A stretch of DNA of 53,374 nucleotides from a candidate division FCPU426 bacterium. GTDB taxonomy: Bacteria > Oederibacteriota > JAJYGY01 > DAIDJD01. Position 1 is the stretch's first letter. The number at the start of each line of letters is the position of its first letter. Positions 40,669 to 49,656 of this stretch are shown in pieces. The position numbers and the translations under genes are program-made. The notes under the pieces were generated by a model. That model searched no databases. It saw only the letters and a program-made list of their open reading frames with translations, and was not told the origin of the DNA. Location: positions 1 through 53,374 of the forward strand of contig DAIDJD010000143.1 of the NCBI GenBank assembly GCA_027451505.1. The letters run 5' to 3'.

Positions 40669-41973
40669 TCAGCGGGTGTGTTCGTCGCGTTCGAGGACGA
40701 AGGCGGCGCCCTGGCCGCCCCCCACGCACAGCGTGGCCAATCCGCGGGCCGCGCGGCGCTCGATGAGTTCGTGCGCCAGGGTCAGCAGCAGGCGACCGCC
40801 CGAACTGCCCACGGGATGCCCCAAGGCGATGGCCCCCCCATGGACGTTGAGCCGGGCCGGATCCAGCGCGCCCGCGGCCCGCTTCAGCCCCAGCCGGCCC
40901 ACGGCGATTTTCTCGTCGGCGAAGCCCTTGAGGCAGGCCAACACCTGGGCGGCGAAGGCCTCGTTGATCTCCACGACGTCCATGTCGGCCATGGAAAGGC
41001 CCAGGCCGTCGAACAGGCGCCCCGTGGAGTACACCGGGCCGAGGCCCATGCGCCGCGGGTCGAGGCCGGCGTAGGCTTGGCCGCGCAGGATGGCCAAGGG
41101 TTTGAGTCCCCACGAGAGCGCCCGCTCCATCGTGGTGATGAGCAGGGCCACGGCCCCGTCGGTGATCTGGCTGGAGTTGCCCGCGGTGACCGTGCCGTGC
41201 TCGCGGGCGAAGACGGCCTTGAGCTTGGCCAGCTTCTCGACGCTGCTGTCGGGGCGGATGCCGTTGTCCTTGGTCAGGGGCGCCATCGAGGGGGGCGCGA
41301 AGAGGGGCACGATCTCCCGGTCGAAGCGCCCCGAGGTTTGGGCCTGGGCCGCCTTGAGGTGGGACCGCACCGCGTACTCGTCCTGCTCGCGCCGGCTGAT
41401 CCCGAACTCGTCGGCCAGCAGTTCGGCCGTCTGGCCCATGCCCATGCCGCAGGTGGGGTCGGTGAGCCCCTCCAGCAGCGTGACGCGGGGCTTGAGGAAC
41501 TCCCCCCAGGGCGCCTTCAGCAGGAGCCCGGCCTTCTGCAGGGGCGTCTTGGCCCGGCCCAGGCGGGCGAACCAGGCCACGGCCTTGCGGTTGTAGGCCA
41601 GCGGGGTGTTGCTCAGGCTTTCAGTGCCCCCGGCCACCACCACCTGGGCGCGCCCGCTGAGGATCTGTTCGCAGGCGCTGGTGACCGCCTGCATGGAACT
41701 GGCGCAGTTGCGGTGGACGGTGTAGGCGGGGATGGAGAGGGGCAGCCCGGAGTTGATCTGGGCCACCCGGGCCACGTTGGCCTGGTCGAAGGGCTGCGCC
41801 ACGCAACCGAAGATGATCTCGTCGATCTCCTGGGGGTCCACGCTCACCCGCTTGAGCAGGGCCTGCAGGACCTGGCGGGCCATTTCCCCGGCGCTGGCCT
41901 CCTTGGCGTCGGTGCCGGATTTGAGGAAGGGCGTGCGCACGCCCTCGGCGATGACCAGGATGGGTTGGGACAC
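40669..41973 (-). CDS. Acetyl-CoA acyltransferase (thiolase, FadI-like)
   Basis: VHRNCASSMQAVTSACEQILSGRAQVVVAGGTESLS...NVHGGAIALGHPVGSSGGRLLLTLAHEL...LCVGGGQGAAFVLER. Confidence 0.95.
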   Translation of the reverse strand: MSQPILVIAEGVRTPFLKSGTDAKEASAGEMARQVLQALLKRVSVDPQEIDEIIFGCVAQPFDQANVARVAQINSGLPLSIPAYTVHRNCASSMQAVTSACEQILSGRAQVVVAGGTESLSNTPLAYNRKAVAWFARLGRAKTPLQKAGLLLKAPWGEFLKPRVTLLEGLTDPTCGMGMGQTAELLADEFGISRREQDEYAVRSHLKAAQAQTSGRFDREIVPLFAPPSMAPLTKDNGIRPDSSVEKLAKLKAVFAREHGTVTAGNSSQITDGAVALLITTMERALSWGLKPLAILRGQAYAGLDPRRMGLGPVYSTGRLFDGLGLSMADMDVVEINEAFAAQVLACLKGFADEKIAVGRLGLKRAAGALDPARLNVHGGAIALGHPVGSSGGRLLLTLAHELIERRAARGLATLCVGGGQGAAFVLERDEHTR

Positions 41974-42228
41974 GTCCGACTCCTTCGTCTTTTGGGGGGA
42001 CCGCCGGCCCCGAAAAACGGCTTAAAATTGGGGCAAAATCGTCCTAGATTCCATCATACCAGCGTCGCCCCAGGGCCACAAGGCCGGGGGCGCCGGGGGG
42101 CCAAGGGCCTGCGCCGGGGCCGGTATGGCCCCTTGTACGGCCCTCGGCCAGACCCGATAATCCGGCCGGGCGCCGCCTTCCGCGGCGCTTATCCCCGGGC
42201 GCCGGGGCCCCCTTAAGCAGGCATCCCT

Positions 42229-44169
42229 ATGTGTGGCATCGCCGGGGCCTTCGCCCCCCAACCGAATCCCCCGGATCTGCGCCCGGGCCTGGAGCGCGCC
42301 CTGGTCCGCCTTGAGCGGCGGGGCCCGGACGGCGGCGGCGTGGCCTCGGGCAAGGGCTGGGCCTTCGGGCACCGCCGCCTGGCGATCATCGACCTAGCGG
42401 GCGGGGCCCAGCCCTTCACCGGCCCCGGCGGCGCGGCCCTGACCTACAACGGCGAACTCTACAACACCCGCGAGCTGCGCGAGGAACTGCGCTCCGCGGG
42501 CTGGACCTTCACGACCGCCTCGGACACCGAGGTCGTGCTCAAGGCCTGGCTGGCCTGGGGGCCGGAATGCCTGCCGCGCTTCAACGGGATGTTCGCCTTC
42601 GCCGTCTACGATCCCTCGCGCGACAGCGTCTTCCTGGCGCGGGACCACTTGGGGATCAAGCCCCTGTTCCACCACACGGGGCCGGTGGCCTTCCACTTCG
42701 CCTCGACGCTGGCGGCCCTGCTGGCGTTCCCCGGGGTGGACGCCGTGGCCGACCCGGTCGGGGTGTCCCACTACCTCTCCACGACCAAGGTGGTCCTGGG
42801 GACGCGGACCCTGATCCGCGGGGTCTCCTGCCTGGAGCCCGGAACCTGGATGGAGGTCCGCAGGGGGCGCCCGCCCTCGGCGCCGGCGCGATATTGGAGC
42901 CCGCCCGCCGTCTCCCCGGAGCCTCTTCCCTTCGCCGAGGCGGCGGCACGGGTCCGGGAACTGGTGGGGGACTCGGTCCGCCGCCAACTCGTCAGCGACG
43001 TGCCGTTGGGCGGCTTCCTCAGCGGCGGCCTCGATTCCACCGTCATCGCCTCCCTGGCGTCCCGCCACTCGCCGCGCCCCTACCACGCCTACAGCGTGGG
43101 CTACGCCGAGGGGTCCGACGCCTACCAGGAATGGGACTACGCCCGCGAGGCGGCCGCGGCCTATGGTCTGGCCTGCGACGTGATCCCGCTGCGGCGGGAG
43201 GACTATCCCGGGGACTGGCGCCTGCTCATCGCCGAGAAGGGGCAGCCCCTGAGCACCCCCAACGAGGTCGGCATCTACCGGCTGGCCCGGGCCCTGAAGT
43301 CGGATTCCACGGTGGCCCTCAGCGGCGAGGGCGCCGACGAGGTCTTCGGCGGGTACTCGGTGTATTTCTCGGCCCACGACTACGAGCGCTCGCGCGGCCT
43401 GGACCGGATGGCCCCCGAGGGCCGGGCGTCCCTGTCCGCGGCCCTCAAGCGCATGTACGGGACCGACCGCTTCGGGTCCTTGACCGACCACTTCATCAGG
43501 ACCGTGTTTTGGATGGGATCCGGGGCCAAATTCGCGCTGCTGCGTCCGCAATGGCGGGAGGCCTTGCGCGACGACGAGACCCTGTTGCGCCACTACCTGG
43601 GCCGTTTCGAGGACCTGCGCGACCTGAGCCCCTTCGACGCGTACCTGCGCATGATCCTGGAGAAGAACCTGGAGAACCTGCTGTTCCGCCTGGATTCCAG
43701 CACCATGGCGGCCTCCGTGGAGGGCCGCGTACCCTTCACCGACCCCCGCCTGGTTTCCCTGCTGTTCTCGCTGCCGGGGAGCTACAAGATGGCCTGGGCC
43801 CCGGGGGTGGCCGAGGAACAGCGCCTGGGCGTCAACACCGCGGAAGCCGAGGCCCAGGGATGGATCACGGGAAAACTGCTGCTGCGGGCCGCCTTCGCCG
43901 ATGCCGTGCCGGAACGCATCCTGAAGCGGCCCAAGATGAGCTTCCCGGTGCCCTTCAGGGAATGGTTCGCCGGTCCCATGAGGCCCCTGGTGGAGTCCCT
44001 CCTGCGTGAGAACCCCTGGGCCCGGGACTGGCTCGCCCCGGCCGCGGTGGACGCCCTGGTCGCCGGGTTGAACCAACCGCACCAGGCCCTGCTGGCCTGG
44101 CCCCTGGTGAATCTGTGCCTCTGGCAGCAAGAGTTTGGGGTGTCCTGGGGATCCGGGAACCCGAATTAG
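42229..44169 (+). CDS. asnB: Glutamine-hydrolysing asparagine synthetase
   Basis: MCGIAGAF class II amidotransferase; LGGFLSGGLDSTVIASLAS; LSGEGADEVFGGY. Confidence 0.95.
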   Translation: MCGIAGAFAPQPNPPDLRPGLERALVRLERRGPDGGGVASGKGWAFGHRRLAIIDLAGGAQPFTGPGGAALTYNGELYNTRELREELRSAGWTFTTASDTEVVLKAWLAWGPECLPRFNGMFAFAVYDPSRDSVFLARDHLGIKPLFHHTGPVAFHFASTLAALLAFPGVDAVADPVGVSHYLSTTKVVLGTRTLIRGVSCLEPGTWMEVRRGRPPSAPARYWSPPAVSPEPLPFAEAAARVRELVGDSVRRQLVSDVPLGGFLSGGLDSTVIASLASRHSPRPYHAYSVGYAEGSDAYQEWDYAREAAAAYGLACDVIPLRREDYPGDWRLLIAEKGQPLSTPNEVGIYRLARALKSDSTVALSGEGADEVFGGYSVYFSAHDYERSRGLDRMAPEGRASLSAALKRMYGTDRFGSLTDHFIRTVFWMGSGAKFALLRPQWREALRDDETLLRHYLGRFEDLRDLSPFDAYLRMILEKNLENLLFRLDSSTMAASVEGRVPFTDPRLVSLLFSLPGSYKMAWAPGVAEEQRLGVNTAEAEAQGWITGKLLLRAAFADAVPERILKRPKMSFPVPFREWFAGPMRPLVESLLRENPWARDWLAPAAVDALVAGLNQPHQALLAWPLVNLCLWQQEFGVSWGSGNPN

Positions 44170-44285
44170 TCCGTTGACTTTACATCTGTCAAATCGATAT
44201 CCATCTCGGTCTATTTGCCGGAATGGTCTTTAAGTCGCTACGATTGACCAAAATGATTACATGACAATCGATTAATGACTTTCAT

Positions 44286-44314
44286 TTGACGAAATATCTG
44301 GGCGACTTTATAAT
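44286..44314 (+). promoter_or_regulatory. Near-consensus sigma70 promoter of the Qmo/Hdr-TusA-DsrE2 operon
   Basis: TTGACG (44286-44291), 17-bp spacer, TATAAT (44309-44314). Confidence 0.75.
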
Positions 44315-44321
44315 TCAGTTG

Positions 44322-44345
44322 TTAATAAATTAATTAATTTATTAA
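44322..44345. promoter_or_regulatory. 24-bp perfect AT-only palindrome at the predicted transcription start
   Basis: TTAATAAATTAATTAATTTATTAA, identical to its reverse complement, 7 bp after TATAAT and 26 bp before the first ATG. Confidence 0.6.
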
Positions 44346-44371
44346 TTTAATCCTCCCCTACGGGGTGCGCC

Positions 44372-44782
44372 ATGACGGATGCTGCGACGACAAGGCCGAC
44401 GCAAGATCGGATCCTGATCCTCGCGACCCAGGCCAGCTCCTACCCCGGAGCCAACGCCGTGGGCCAGGCCCGGCTCCAGTACGCGCCCGACACCTACATC
44501 TTCAGGGTACCGGATCCGGTGATGTTCCCCGAAACGTTCTACCTGCGCCGTTTCGAGCGCGGCTTCGCCGGGATCATCGTCATGTCCAGCGGCTCCGACT
44601 GCCCCTATGAGGGGGCCTACGCCCGCCTCTCCCAACGGATCGCCCGCGTCTACGACCTGATGAAGGAACGCGGCATCCCCTCCTCCCGGCTCAAGCTCAC
44701 GACCATCTGCACCGTGTGCCGGGCCGCCTTCCTAAAGGAGATCGCCTCGATGCGCGAGGCCATCGCGGCCCCCACCGGCTGA
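44372..44782 (+). CDS. MvhD-like hydrogenase/heterodisulfide reductase iron-sulfur subunit, divergent
   Basis: RILILATQASSYPGANAVGQARLQYAPDTYIFRVPDPVMFPETFYLRRFERGFAGIIVMSSGSDCPYEGAYARLSQRIARVYDLMKERGIPSSRLKLTTICTVC: MvhD fold layout with altered cysteines. Confidence 0.75.
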   Translation: MTDAATTRPTQDRILILATQASSYPGANAVGQARLQYAPDTYIFRVPDPVMFPETFYLRRFERGFAGIIVMSSGSDCPYEGAYARLSQRIARVYDLMKERGIPSSRLKLTTICTVCRAAFLKEIASMREAIAAPTG

Positions 44783-44844
44783 CAACGCCCCCCCCGCCCC
44801 TCCGGGGACGCCCCACGGCGGCCCCGCCCCCTTCGGAGAACGCC

Positions 44845-45093
44845 ATGCCAGAACTCAGCGAAATCAAGGCCGCCAAGACGGTGGACGCGCGCTCGATGGC
44901 CTGCCCCGGCCCCCTGCTGGAGGCCAAAAAGGCCGTCGGCGGGGTCCCGGTGGGCCAGGTCCTGGAGGTGCTCTCCGGGGACAAGGGCAGCCGCGAGGAC
45001 ATCCCCGCGTGGTGCCGCAAGATGGGGCACGAATTCCTCGGGTTCCTCGAACGCGACGGCCACGACAGCCTCTTCCTCATCCGCAAGAGGTAG
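44845..45093 (+). CDS. TusA-family sulfur carrier protein
   Basis: KTVDARSMACPGPLLEAKKAVGGVPVGQVLEVLSGDKGSREDIPAWCRKMGHEFLG: CPxP motif. Confidence 0.93.
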   Translation: MPELSEIKAAKTVDARSMACPGPLLEAKKAVGGVPVGQVLEVLSGDKGSREDIPAWCRKMGHEFLGFLERDGHDSLFLIRKR

Positions 45094-45095
45094 CC

Positions 45096-46427
45096 ATGAC
45101 GGCCTCAGCCACCGTTTCCGCCTCCGCCGCGACGCTGGACGTCGACGTCCTGGTGGTGGGCGGGGGGATCGCCGGGCTTCAGTCCGCGCTCGAGGCCGCC
45201 GAACAGGGGCGCAAGGTGCTGGTGGTGGAGCGCCAACCCAGCATCGGTGGGCGCATGATCAACCTGAGCAAGGTCTTCCCGACCCTGGACTGCGCCAGCT
45301 GCATCACCACGCCGCGCATGGCCTCCGCCGCCCACCACCCCAACATCACCATCCGCACGTACTCGGAACTGGGCCCCATCCGCCGGGAGGGACCCCGCTT
45401 CACCTCCACCCTGCGCCAGAAGGCCCGCTACGTCGACGAAGCGGCCTGCATCGGCTGCAAGCGCTGCGAGGAGGCCTGCCCCGTGTTCGTCCCGGACGAA
45501 TACGAGCACGCCCTGGGGGCCCGCAAGGCCATCCGCATCCCCTTCACCAACGCCATCCCCCAGACGGCCGTGCTGGACATGGACCACTGCACCCTGTGCG
45601 GCCTCTGCGCCAAGGCCTGCCCCACGGACTGCATCGACTTCCTCCAGGAGGACGCCGAGATCCCGGTGACGGCGGGGGCCGTGATCCTGGCGACCGGCCA
45701 CGAACTCACCAGCATGGCCGCGAAGCCGGAGTATGGCAGGGCCGCCCTCCCCAACGTGATCTCCCCCATGCAGGCCGAACGCCTGCTGGCGCCCCACGGC
45801 GCCTACGGGCGGGTCCTGCGGCCCTCGGACGGGAAGATTCCGGACTCCATCGCCTACGTGCAGTGCGCCGGCAGCCGCGACGCCAGCCTGGGCGTGCCCT
45901 ATTGCTCGCGCGTCTGCTGCATGTACGCGGTCAAGCAAGCCATGCTCCTTTCCGGCTCCCTGCCGGTGGCCGACATCACCATCTACTACATGGACATCCG
46001 GGCCTTCGGGAAGGGCTACGAACAGTTCGTGGCCAGCGCCCGCGCCATGGGCATCAATTTCGTGAAGGCCAAGGTCGCGCGCATCCGCGAGGACGCCGAC
46101 CACAATCCGATCGTCCGAATCGAGCGCCAGGAGGCCGGCGGAACCGTCGAGGAGGTGCGCCACGACTTGGTGGTGCTCTCCCTCGGCATGCTCCCAGGGG
46201 CCGACCCCGAACGGGAGGGCTTCGCCGGGGTGCTCCGGGACGCGGACGGCTTCGTGCGCACGCCGGAGGCCAAGCTGTCGCCCACGCTCACCGACGAACC
46301 GGGGATCTTCGTCGCCGGGACGGCGGCCGGGCCCAAGGACATCGTCGATTCCATCCAGGACGCCGGGGGCGCCGCCATGGAGGCCCTGCGCCACCTGCGT
46401 TCCAACGGACTCGAGGGGCGGCCATGA
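45096..46427 (+). CDS. HdrA-like/QmoA-like FAD and iron-sulfur protein
   Basis: VVGGGIAGLQSALEAAEQGRKVLVVERQPSIGGRMINLSKVFPTLDCASCITTPRM; CIGCKRCEEACP and CTLCGLCAKACP. Confidence 0.92.
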   Translation: MTASATVSASAATLDVDVLVVGGGIAGLQSALEAAEQGRKVLVVERQPSIGGRMINLSKVFPTLDCASCITTPRMASAAHHPNITIRTYSELGPIRREGPRFTSTLRQKARYVDEAACIGCKRCEEACPVFVPDEYEHALGARKAIRIPFTNAIPQTAVLDMDHCTLCGLCAKACPTDCIDFLQEDAEIPVTAGAVILATGHELTSMAAKPEYGRAALPNVISPMQAERLLAPHGAYGRVLRPSDGKIPDSIAYVQCAGSRDASLGVPYCSRVCCMYAVKQAMLLSGSLPVADITIYYMDIRAFGKGYEQFVASARAMGINFVKAKVARIREDADHNPIVRIERQEAGGTVEEVRHDLVVLSLGMLPGADPEREGFAGVLRDADGFVRTPEAKLSPTLTDEPGIFVAGTAAGPKDIVDSIQDAGGAAMEALRHLRSNGLEGRP

Positions 46428-48205
46428 ACGGCCCAGGAACGGCCCCGGACTCCGGGCTGGGCGAGGAAACCGAGGACGTGCGCGTGGGCGTGTACGTGTG
46501 CCACTGCGGTGGGAACATCAGCGACGTGGTCGACGTGAAGGAACTCGCCGCCCTATCGGCGGAATACCCCCACGTCGTGGTCGCGAAGGACTACCCCTTC
46601 ATGTGTTCGGACCCGGGCCAGGCCCTGATCGTCGAGGACATCAAGGCGCACGGGGTCAACCGGGTGGTGGTGGCCTCCTGCGCCCCGGCCCTCCACGAGC
46701 AGACCTTCCGGCGCGCGCTCCAGCGCGGCGGCCTCAACCCCTACCTTTACGAACACGTCAACATCCGGGAGCAGGTGAGCTGGGTCCACAAGGCGGACCA
46801 CGCCGCGGCGACCCGCAAAAGCTTGGCCCTGGTCCGTGCGGGTATCGAAAAGGTGGTGCGGCAGGACCCCTTGGAGGCCCTGCGGGTCTCGGCCGAACGC
46901 CGGGTCGCGGTCATCGGCGGGGGCGTGGCCGGGATGAAGGCCGCCCTGGCGGCGGCCGGCGCGGGCCTCGCGGTGACCCTGTTCGAGAAGGGCCCGGCCC
47001 TGGGAGGGCGCCTGCCCGAACTGGGCCGGGTTTTCCCCACCGAAGACGAGGGGGCGGCCCTGTCCCGCCGCATGGAGGAGGAGGTGCGTTCCCAACCCGC
47101 CATCGAGGTACGGCTGGGCGCCGAGGTCCGCAGGGTGGACGGCTTCGTGGGACGCTTCAGCGTGGAGGCCGGGGACGGACCTCCGGTGAAGGCCGGGGCG
47201 CTCATCGTGGCCACCGGCTATGACCCCTACGCCCCGGCGCCCGGCGAATTCGGGGCGGGCGGCCCCCTCACCGTGACCTTGCCGGAATTCCGGGCCGCGC
47301 TTGAGGGGCTTACCGAGGGCCCCCTGCTCACCTGGAAGGGCCGCCCCATCCGGGACCTGGCCTTCATCCACTGCGTGGGCAGCCGCCAAGTGGAGGGGAT
47401 CCACGCGCCCCAGGCCGACGGCAAGGTCAACGACTACTGTTCGCGGGTCTGCTGCACCGCGACGCTGCAGACCGCCGAGCGGGTGCTCGACCGGCACCCC
47501 GGCACGCGCGTCTACGACTGCTATAGGGACATACGCACCTATGGCCGGGGCCACGAGGCCATCTACGAGCGCGCCGCGAGGAAGGGGACGCTCTTCTTCC
47601 GCTACCGGGAGGACGCCCCCCCGACCCTGGTGGAGGAGGGCGGGCGCGCGCGCCTGAGGGTCAAGGACGTCCTGACCTGGGACACCGAGGTGGACCTTCC
47701 CGTGGACTTGGTCGTCCTGGCCACCGGGATGGTCCCGCGGGACATAGGGGCCCTCGCCGACTCGCAGAAGCTGCCCCGGGGCGCCGACCGCTTCCTGCAG
47801 GAGGCCCACCCCAAGCTCAGGCCGGTGGAACTGGCCAACAACGGGATCTTCCTCGCCGGGACGGCCCAGGCGCCGATGACCGTGGACGAGGCCTGCGCCG
47901 CCGCCGGGGCCGCCGCGTCAAAGGCCGCCCAACTGCTCCTGCCGGGGGAAATCCAGCTCGACCCGTTCATCGTGGCCCTGAAGCCGGAGCGATGCGACGG
48001 CTGCGGGGCCTGCCTCGACGCCTGCTCCTACACGGGCTCGCTGACCCTCAGCGGGGAGGGTCCCGGGAGACGGGTGGAGGTGAACCCGGCCTTGTGCAAG
48101 GGCTGCGGCGCCTGCGTGGCGGTGTGCCCCACGCGGGCTTTGGATATCGCCGGCTGGGGCCTCGACCAGTTCGAGGCCATGGCCGACGCGATCGCAGCGG
48201 TCTGA
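46424..48205 (+). CDS. HdrA-like/QmoB-like FAD and iron-sulfur protein without fused MvhD domain
   Basis: N-terminal HdrA domain VGVYVCHCGGNISDVVDVKELAAL...RVVVASCAPALHEQTFRRALQRGGLNPYLYEHVNIREQVSWVH; VIGGGVAGMKAALAAAGAG; ferredoxin CDGCGACLDAC and CKGCGACVAVCP. Confidence 0.92.
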   Translation: MNGPGTAPDSGLGEETEDVRVGVYVCHCGGNISDVVDVKELAALSAEYPHVVVAKDYPFMCSDPGQALIVEDIKAHGVNRVVVASCAPALHEQTFRRALQRGGLNPYLYEHVNIREQVSWVHKADHAAATRKSLALVRAGIEKVVRQDPLEALRVSAERRVAVIGGGVAGMKAALAAAGAGLAVTLFEKGPALGGRLPELGRVFPTEDEGAALSRRMEEEVRSQPAIEVRLGAEVRRVDGFVGRFSVEAGDGPPVKAGALIVATGYDPYAPAPGEFGAGGPLTVTLPEFRAALEGLTEGPLLTWKGRPIRDLAFIHCVGSRQVEGIHAPQADGKVNDYCSRVCCTATLQTAERVLDRHPGTRVYDCYRDIRTYGRGHEAIYERAARKGTLFFRYREDAPPTLVEEGGRARLRVKDVLTWDTEVDLPVDLVVLATGMVPRDIGALADSQKLPRGADRFLQEAHPKLRPVELANNGIFLAGTAQAPMTVDEACAAAGAAASKAAQLLLPGEIQLDPFIVALKPERCDGCGACLDACSYTGSLTLSGEGPGRRVEVNPALCKGCGACVAVCPTRALDIAGWGLDQFEAMADAIAAV

Positions 48206-48217
48206 AGGGGGAGGGCC

Positions 48218-48511
48218 ATGACCGTCGAGGGCATGAAGAAGGTCCAGGAACAGCTCAAGACCCTGCGCAAAAGGCGCGGGCCCGTGCCGGAGGCGCTGGC
48301 CGAATCGGTCAAATCCGTGGCGCGGGCCCAGGGCGCGGTGCTGGCCGCGCTGAAGGGGGGGCCCCGCACGGTCCCGGAGCTCTCCGCCTCCACGGGCCTG
48401 CCCGGCGCCGAAGTCCTCTGGAACGTGACCGCGCTGCGGAAGTACGGGCAGATCGACGACGGCCCGGCGCGGGACGGCTACCCCACCTATGCGCGAAAGG
48501 AACGGCCATGA
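48218..48511 (+). CDS. Small winged-helix-like protein of unknown function
   Basis: VARAQGAVLAALKGGPRTVPELSASTGLPGAEVLWNVTALRKYGQIDDGPARDGYPTYARKERP: HTH/wing-like layout. Co-directional, embedded in the operon. Confidence 0.7.
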   Translation: MTVEGMKKVQEQLKTLRKRRGPVPEALAESVKSVARAQGAVLAALKGGPRTVPELSASTGLPGAEVLWNVTALRKYGQIDDGPARDGYPTYARKERP

Positions 48512-49656
48512 GCGACGTGGTCGACGCGGGCCTGCTTCCCGAGCTCAGGTCCTACGGCGCCTTCGACATCTCGGCATGCTTCAACTGCGGCAACTGCTCG
48601 GCGGTCTGCCCGCTGTCCGACGGGGAGGGTTCCTTCCCGCGGAGGATGATCCGCCTGGGCCAACTCGGCCTGCGGGACCGCCTCCTCGCCGGCCGCGAGG
48701 CGTGGTTGTGCTACGCCTGCGGGGAATGCACCGCCACCTGCCCGCGCCAGGCCGGCCCCTCCGACTACATGGCGGCCTTGCGGCGGTGGTCGGCGGCCCG
48801 GCACGAGCCCACCGGCCTGGGCAGGCTTATGCACCGCGGAGCCTGGGGCGTCTCCGCCGTGACCCTCGGGCTGGGGGCGGCCCTGGCGGCGGCGCTCCTC
48901 ACCGTGCCGGCCCCCCCCTCGCCGCCCCAGTGGATCTTCCGCGCGGTGCCCTACGGCGCCATCCACGAGGTGGGTCTGGCGGTGTCCGCCCTCCTGGCCG
49001 TGTCCCTGGCGTGGTCCCTGGGCCGCTTCCTGCGCCGGGCCGACCCGGGATTCCGGTCGCTGTCGAGGCCGCTGGCCGACCACCGCGCCGCGGCCAAGGC
49101 GACCCTGCGGGAACTGGTCCAACTCCGCCGCTGGGCTCCGGCGGCGCCGGGGCGTGCCGACCCCGGTTCACCCCGGGCCGCGCACATGCTGATCGCGGGC
49201 GGGTTCATGGCCCTCCTGGCGGCGACCAGCCTGGACTTCGTCTTCATCTACCTGCTCAAGTTCGCCTCGTTCCCGCCGGCCCGCGTCCTGGGCACCCTGG
49301 GAGGCGCGGCCCTGCTCCTGGGCGTGAGCGCGGCCCTGCTGCGGCGCGCCCGGGCGGCGGACCCGGCCGTGCGCCGCAGCCACGCCGCGGACTGGTGGCT
49401 GCTGGGGGCCCTATGGTTCCTGGCGGTGAGCGGATTCTGGCTGGAGGCCGACGTGGGCCTGCGCGTCGCCGGGGCGTTCCAGGACGGGGTGCTGCTGCTG
49501 CATGTGGTGGCTGCCCTAGAGCTCATCCTGCTGTTGGGCTCCGGCAAACTGGCCCACGTCGTGTACCGTCCCCTCTCCCTTTACCTCCATTACTTGGACG
49601 GGGGATCCGCGTCCGCCGGGGGCTGCGGCGGGGCCGTTTCGAGGAGCGCGCCATGA
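48508..49656 (+). CDS. QmoC-like protein: HdrC-type 2x[4Fe-4S] domain fused to a multi-TM membrane domain
   Basis: CFNCGNCSAVCPLSD and CYACGECTATCPRQA followed by about six hydrophobic TM segments with several His. Confidence 0.85.
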   Translation: MSDVVDAGLLPELRSYGAFDISACFNCGNCSAVCPLSDGEGSFPRRMIRLGQLGLRDRLLAGREAWLCYACGECTATCPRQAGPSDYMAALRRWSAARHEPTGLGRLMHRGAWGVSAVTLGLGAALAAALLTVPAPPSPPQWIFRAVPYGAIHEVGLAVSALLAVSLAWSLGRFLRRADPGFRSLSRPLADHRAAAKATLRELVQLRRWAPAAPGRADPGSPRAAHMLIAGGFMALLAATSLDFVFIYLLKFASFPPARVLGTLGGAALLLGVSAALLRRARAADPAVRRSHAADWWLLGALWFLAVSGFWLEADVGLRVAGAFQDGVLLLHVVAALELILLLGSGKLAHVVYRPLSLYLHYLDGGSASAGGCGGAVSRSAP

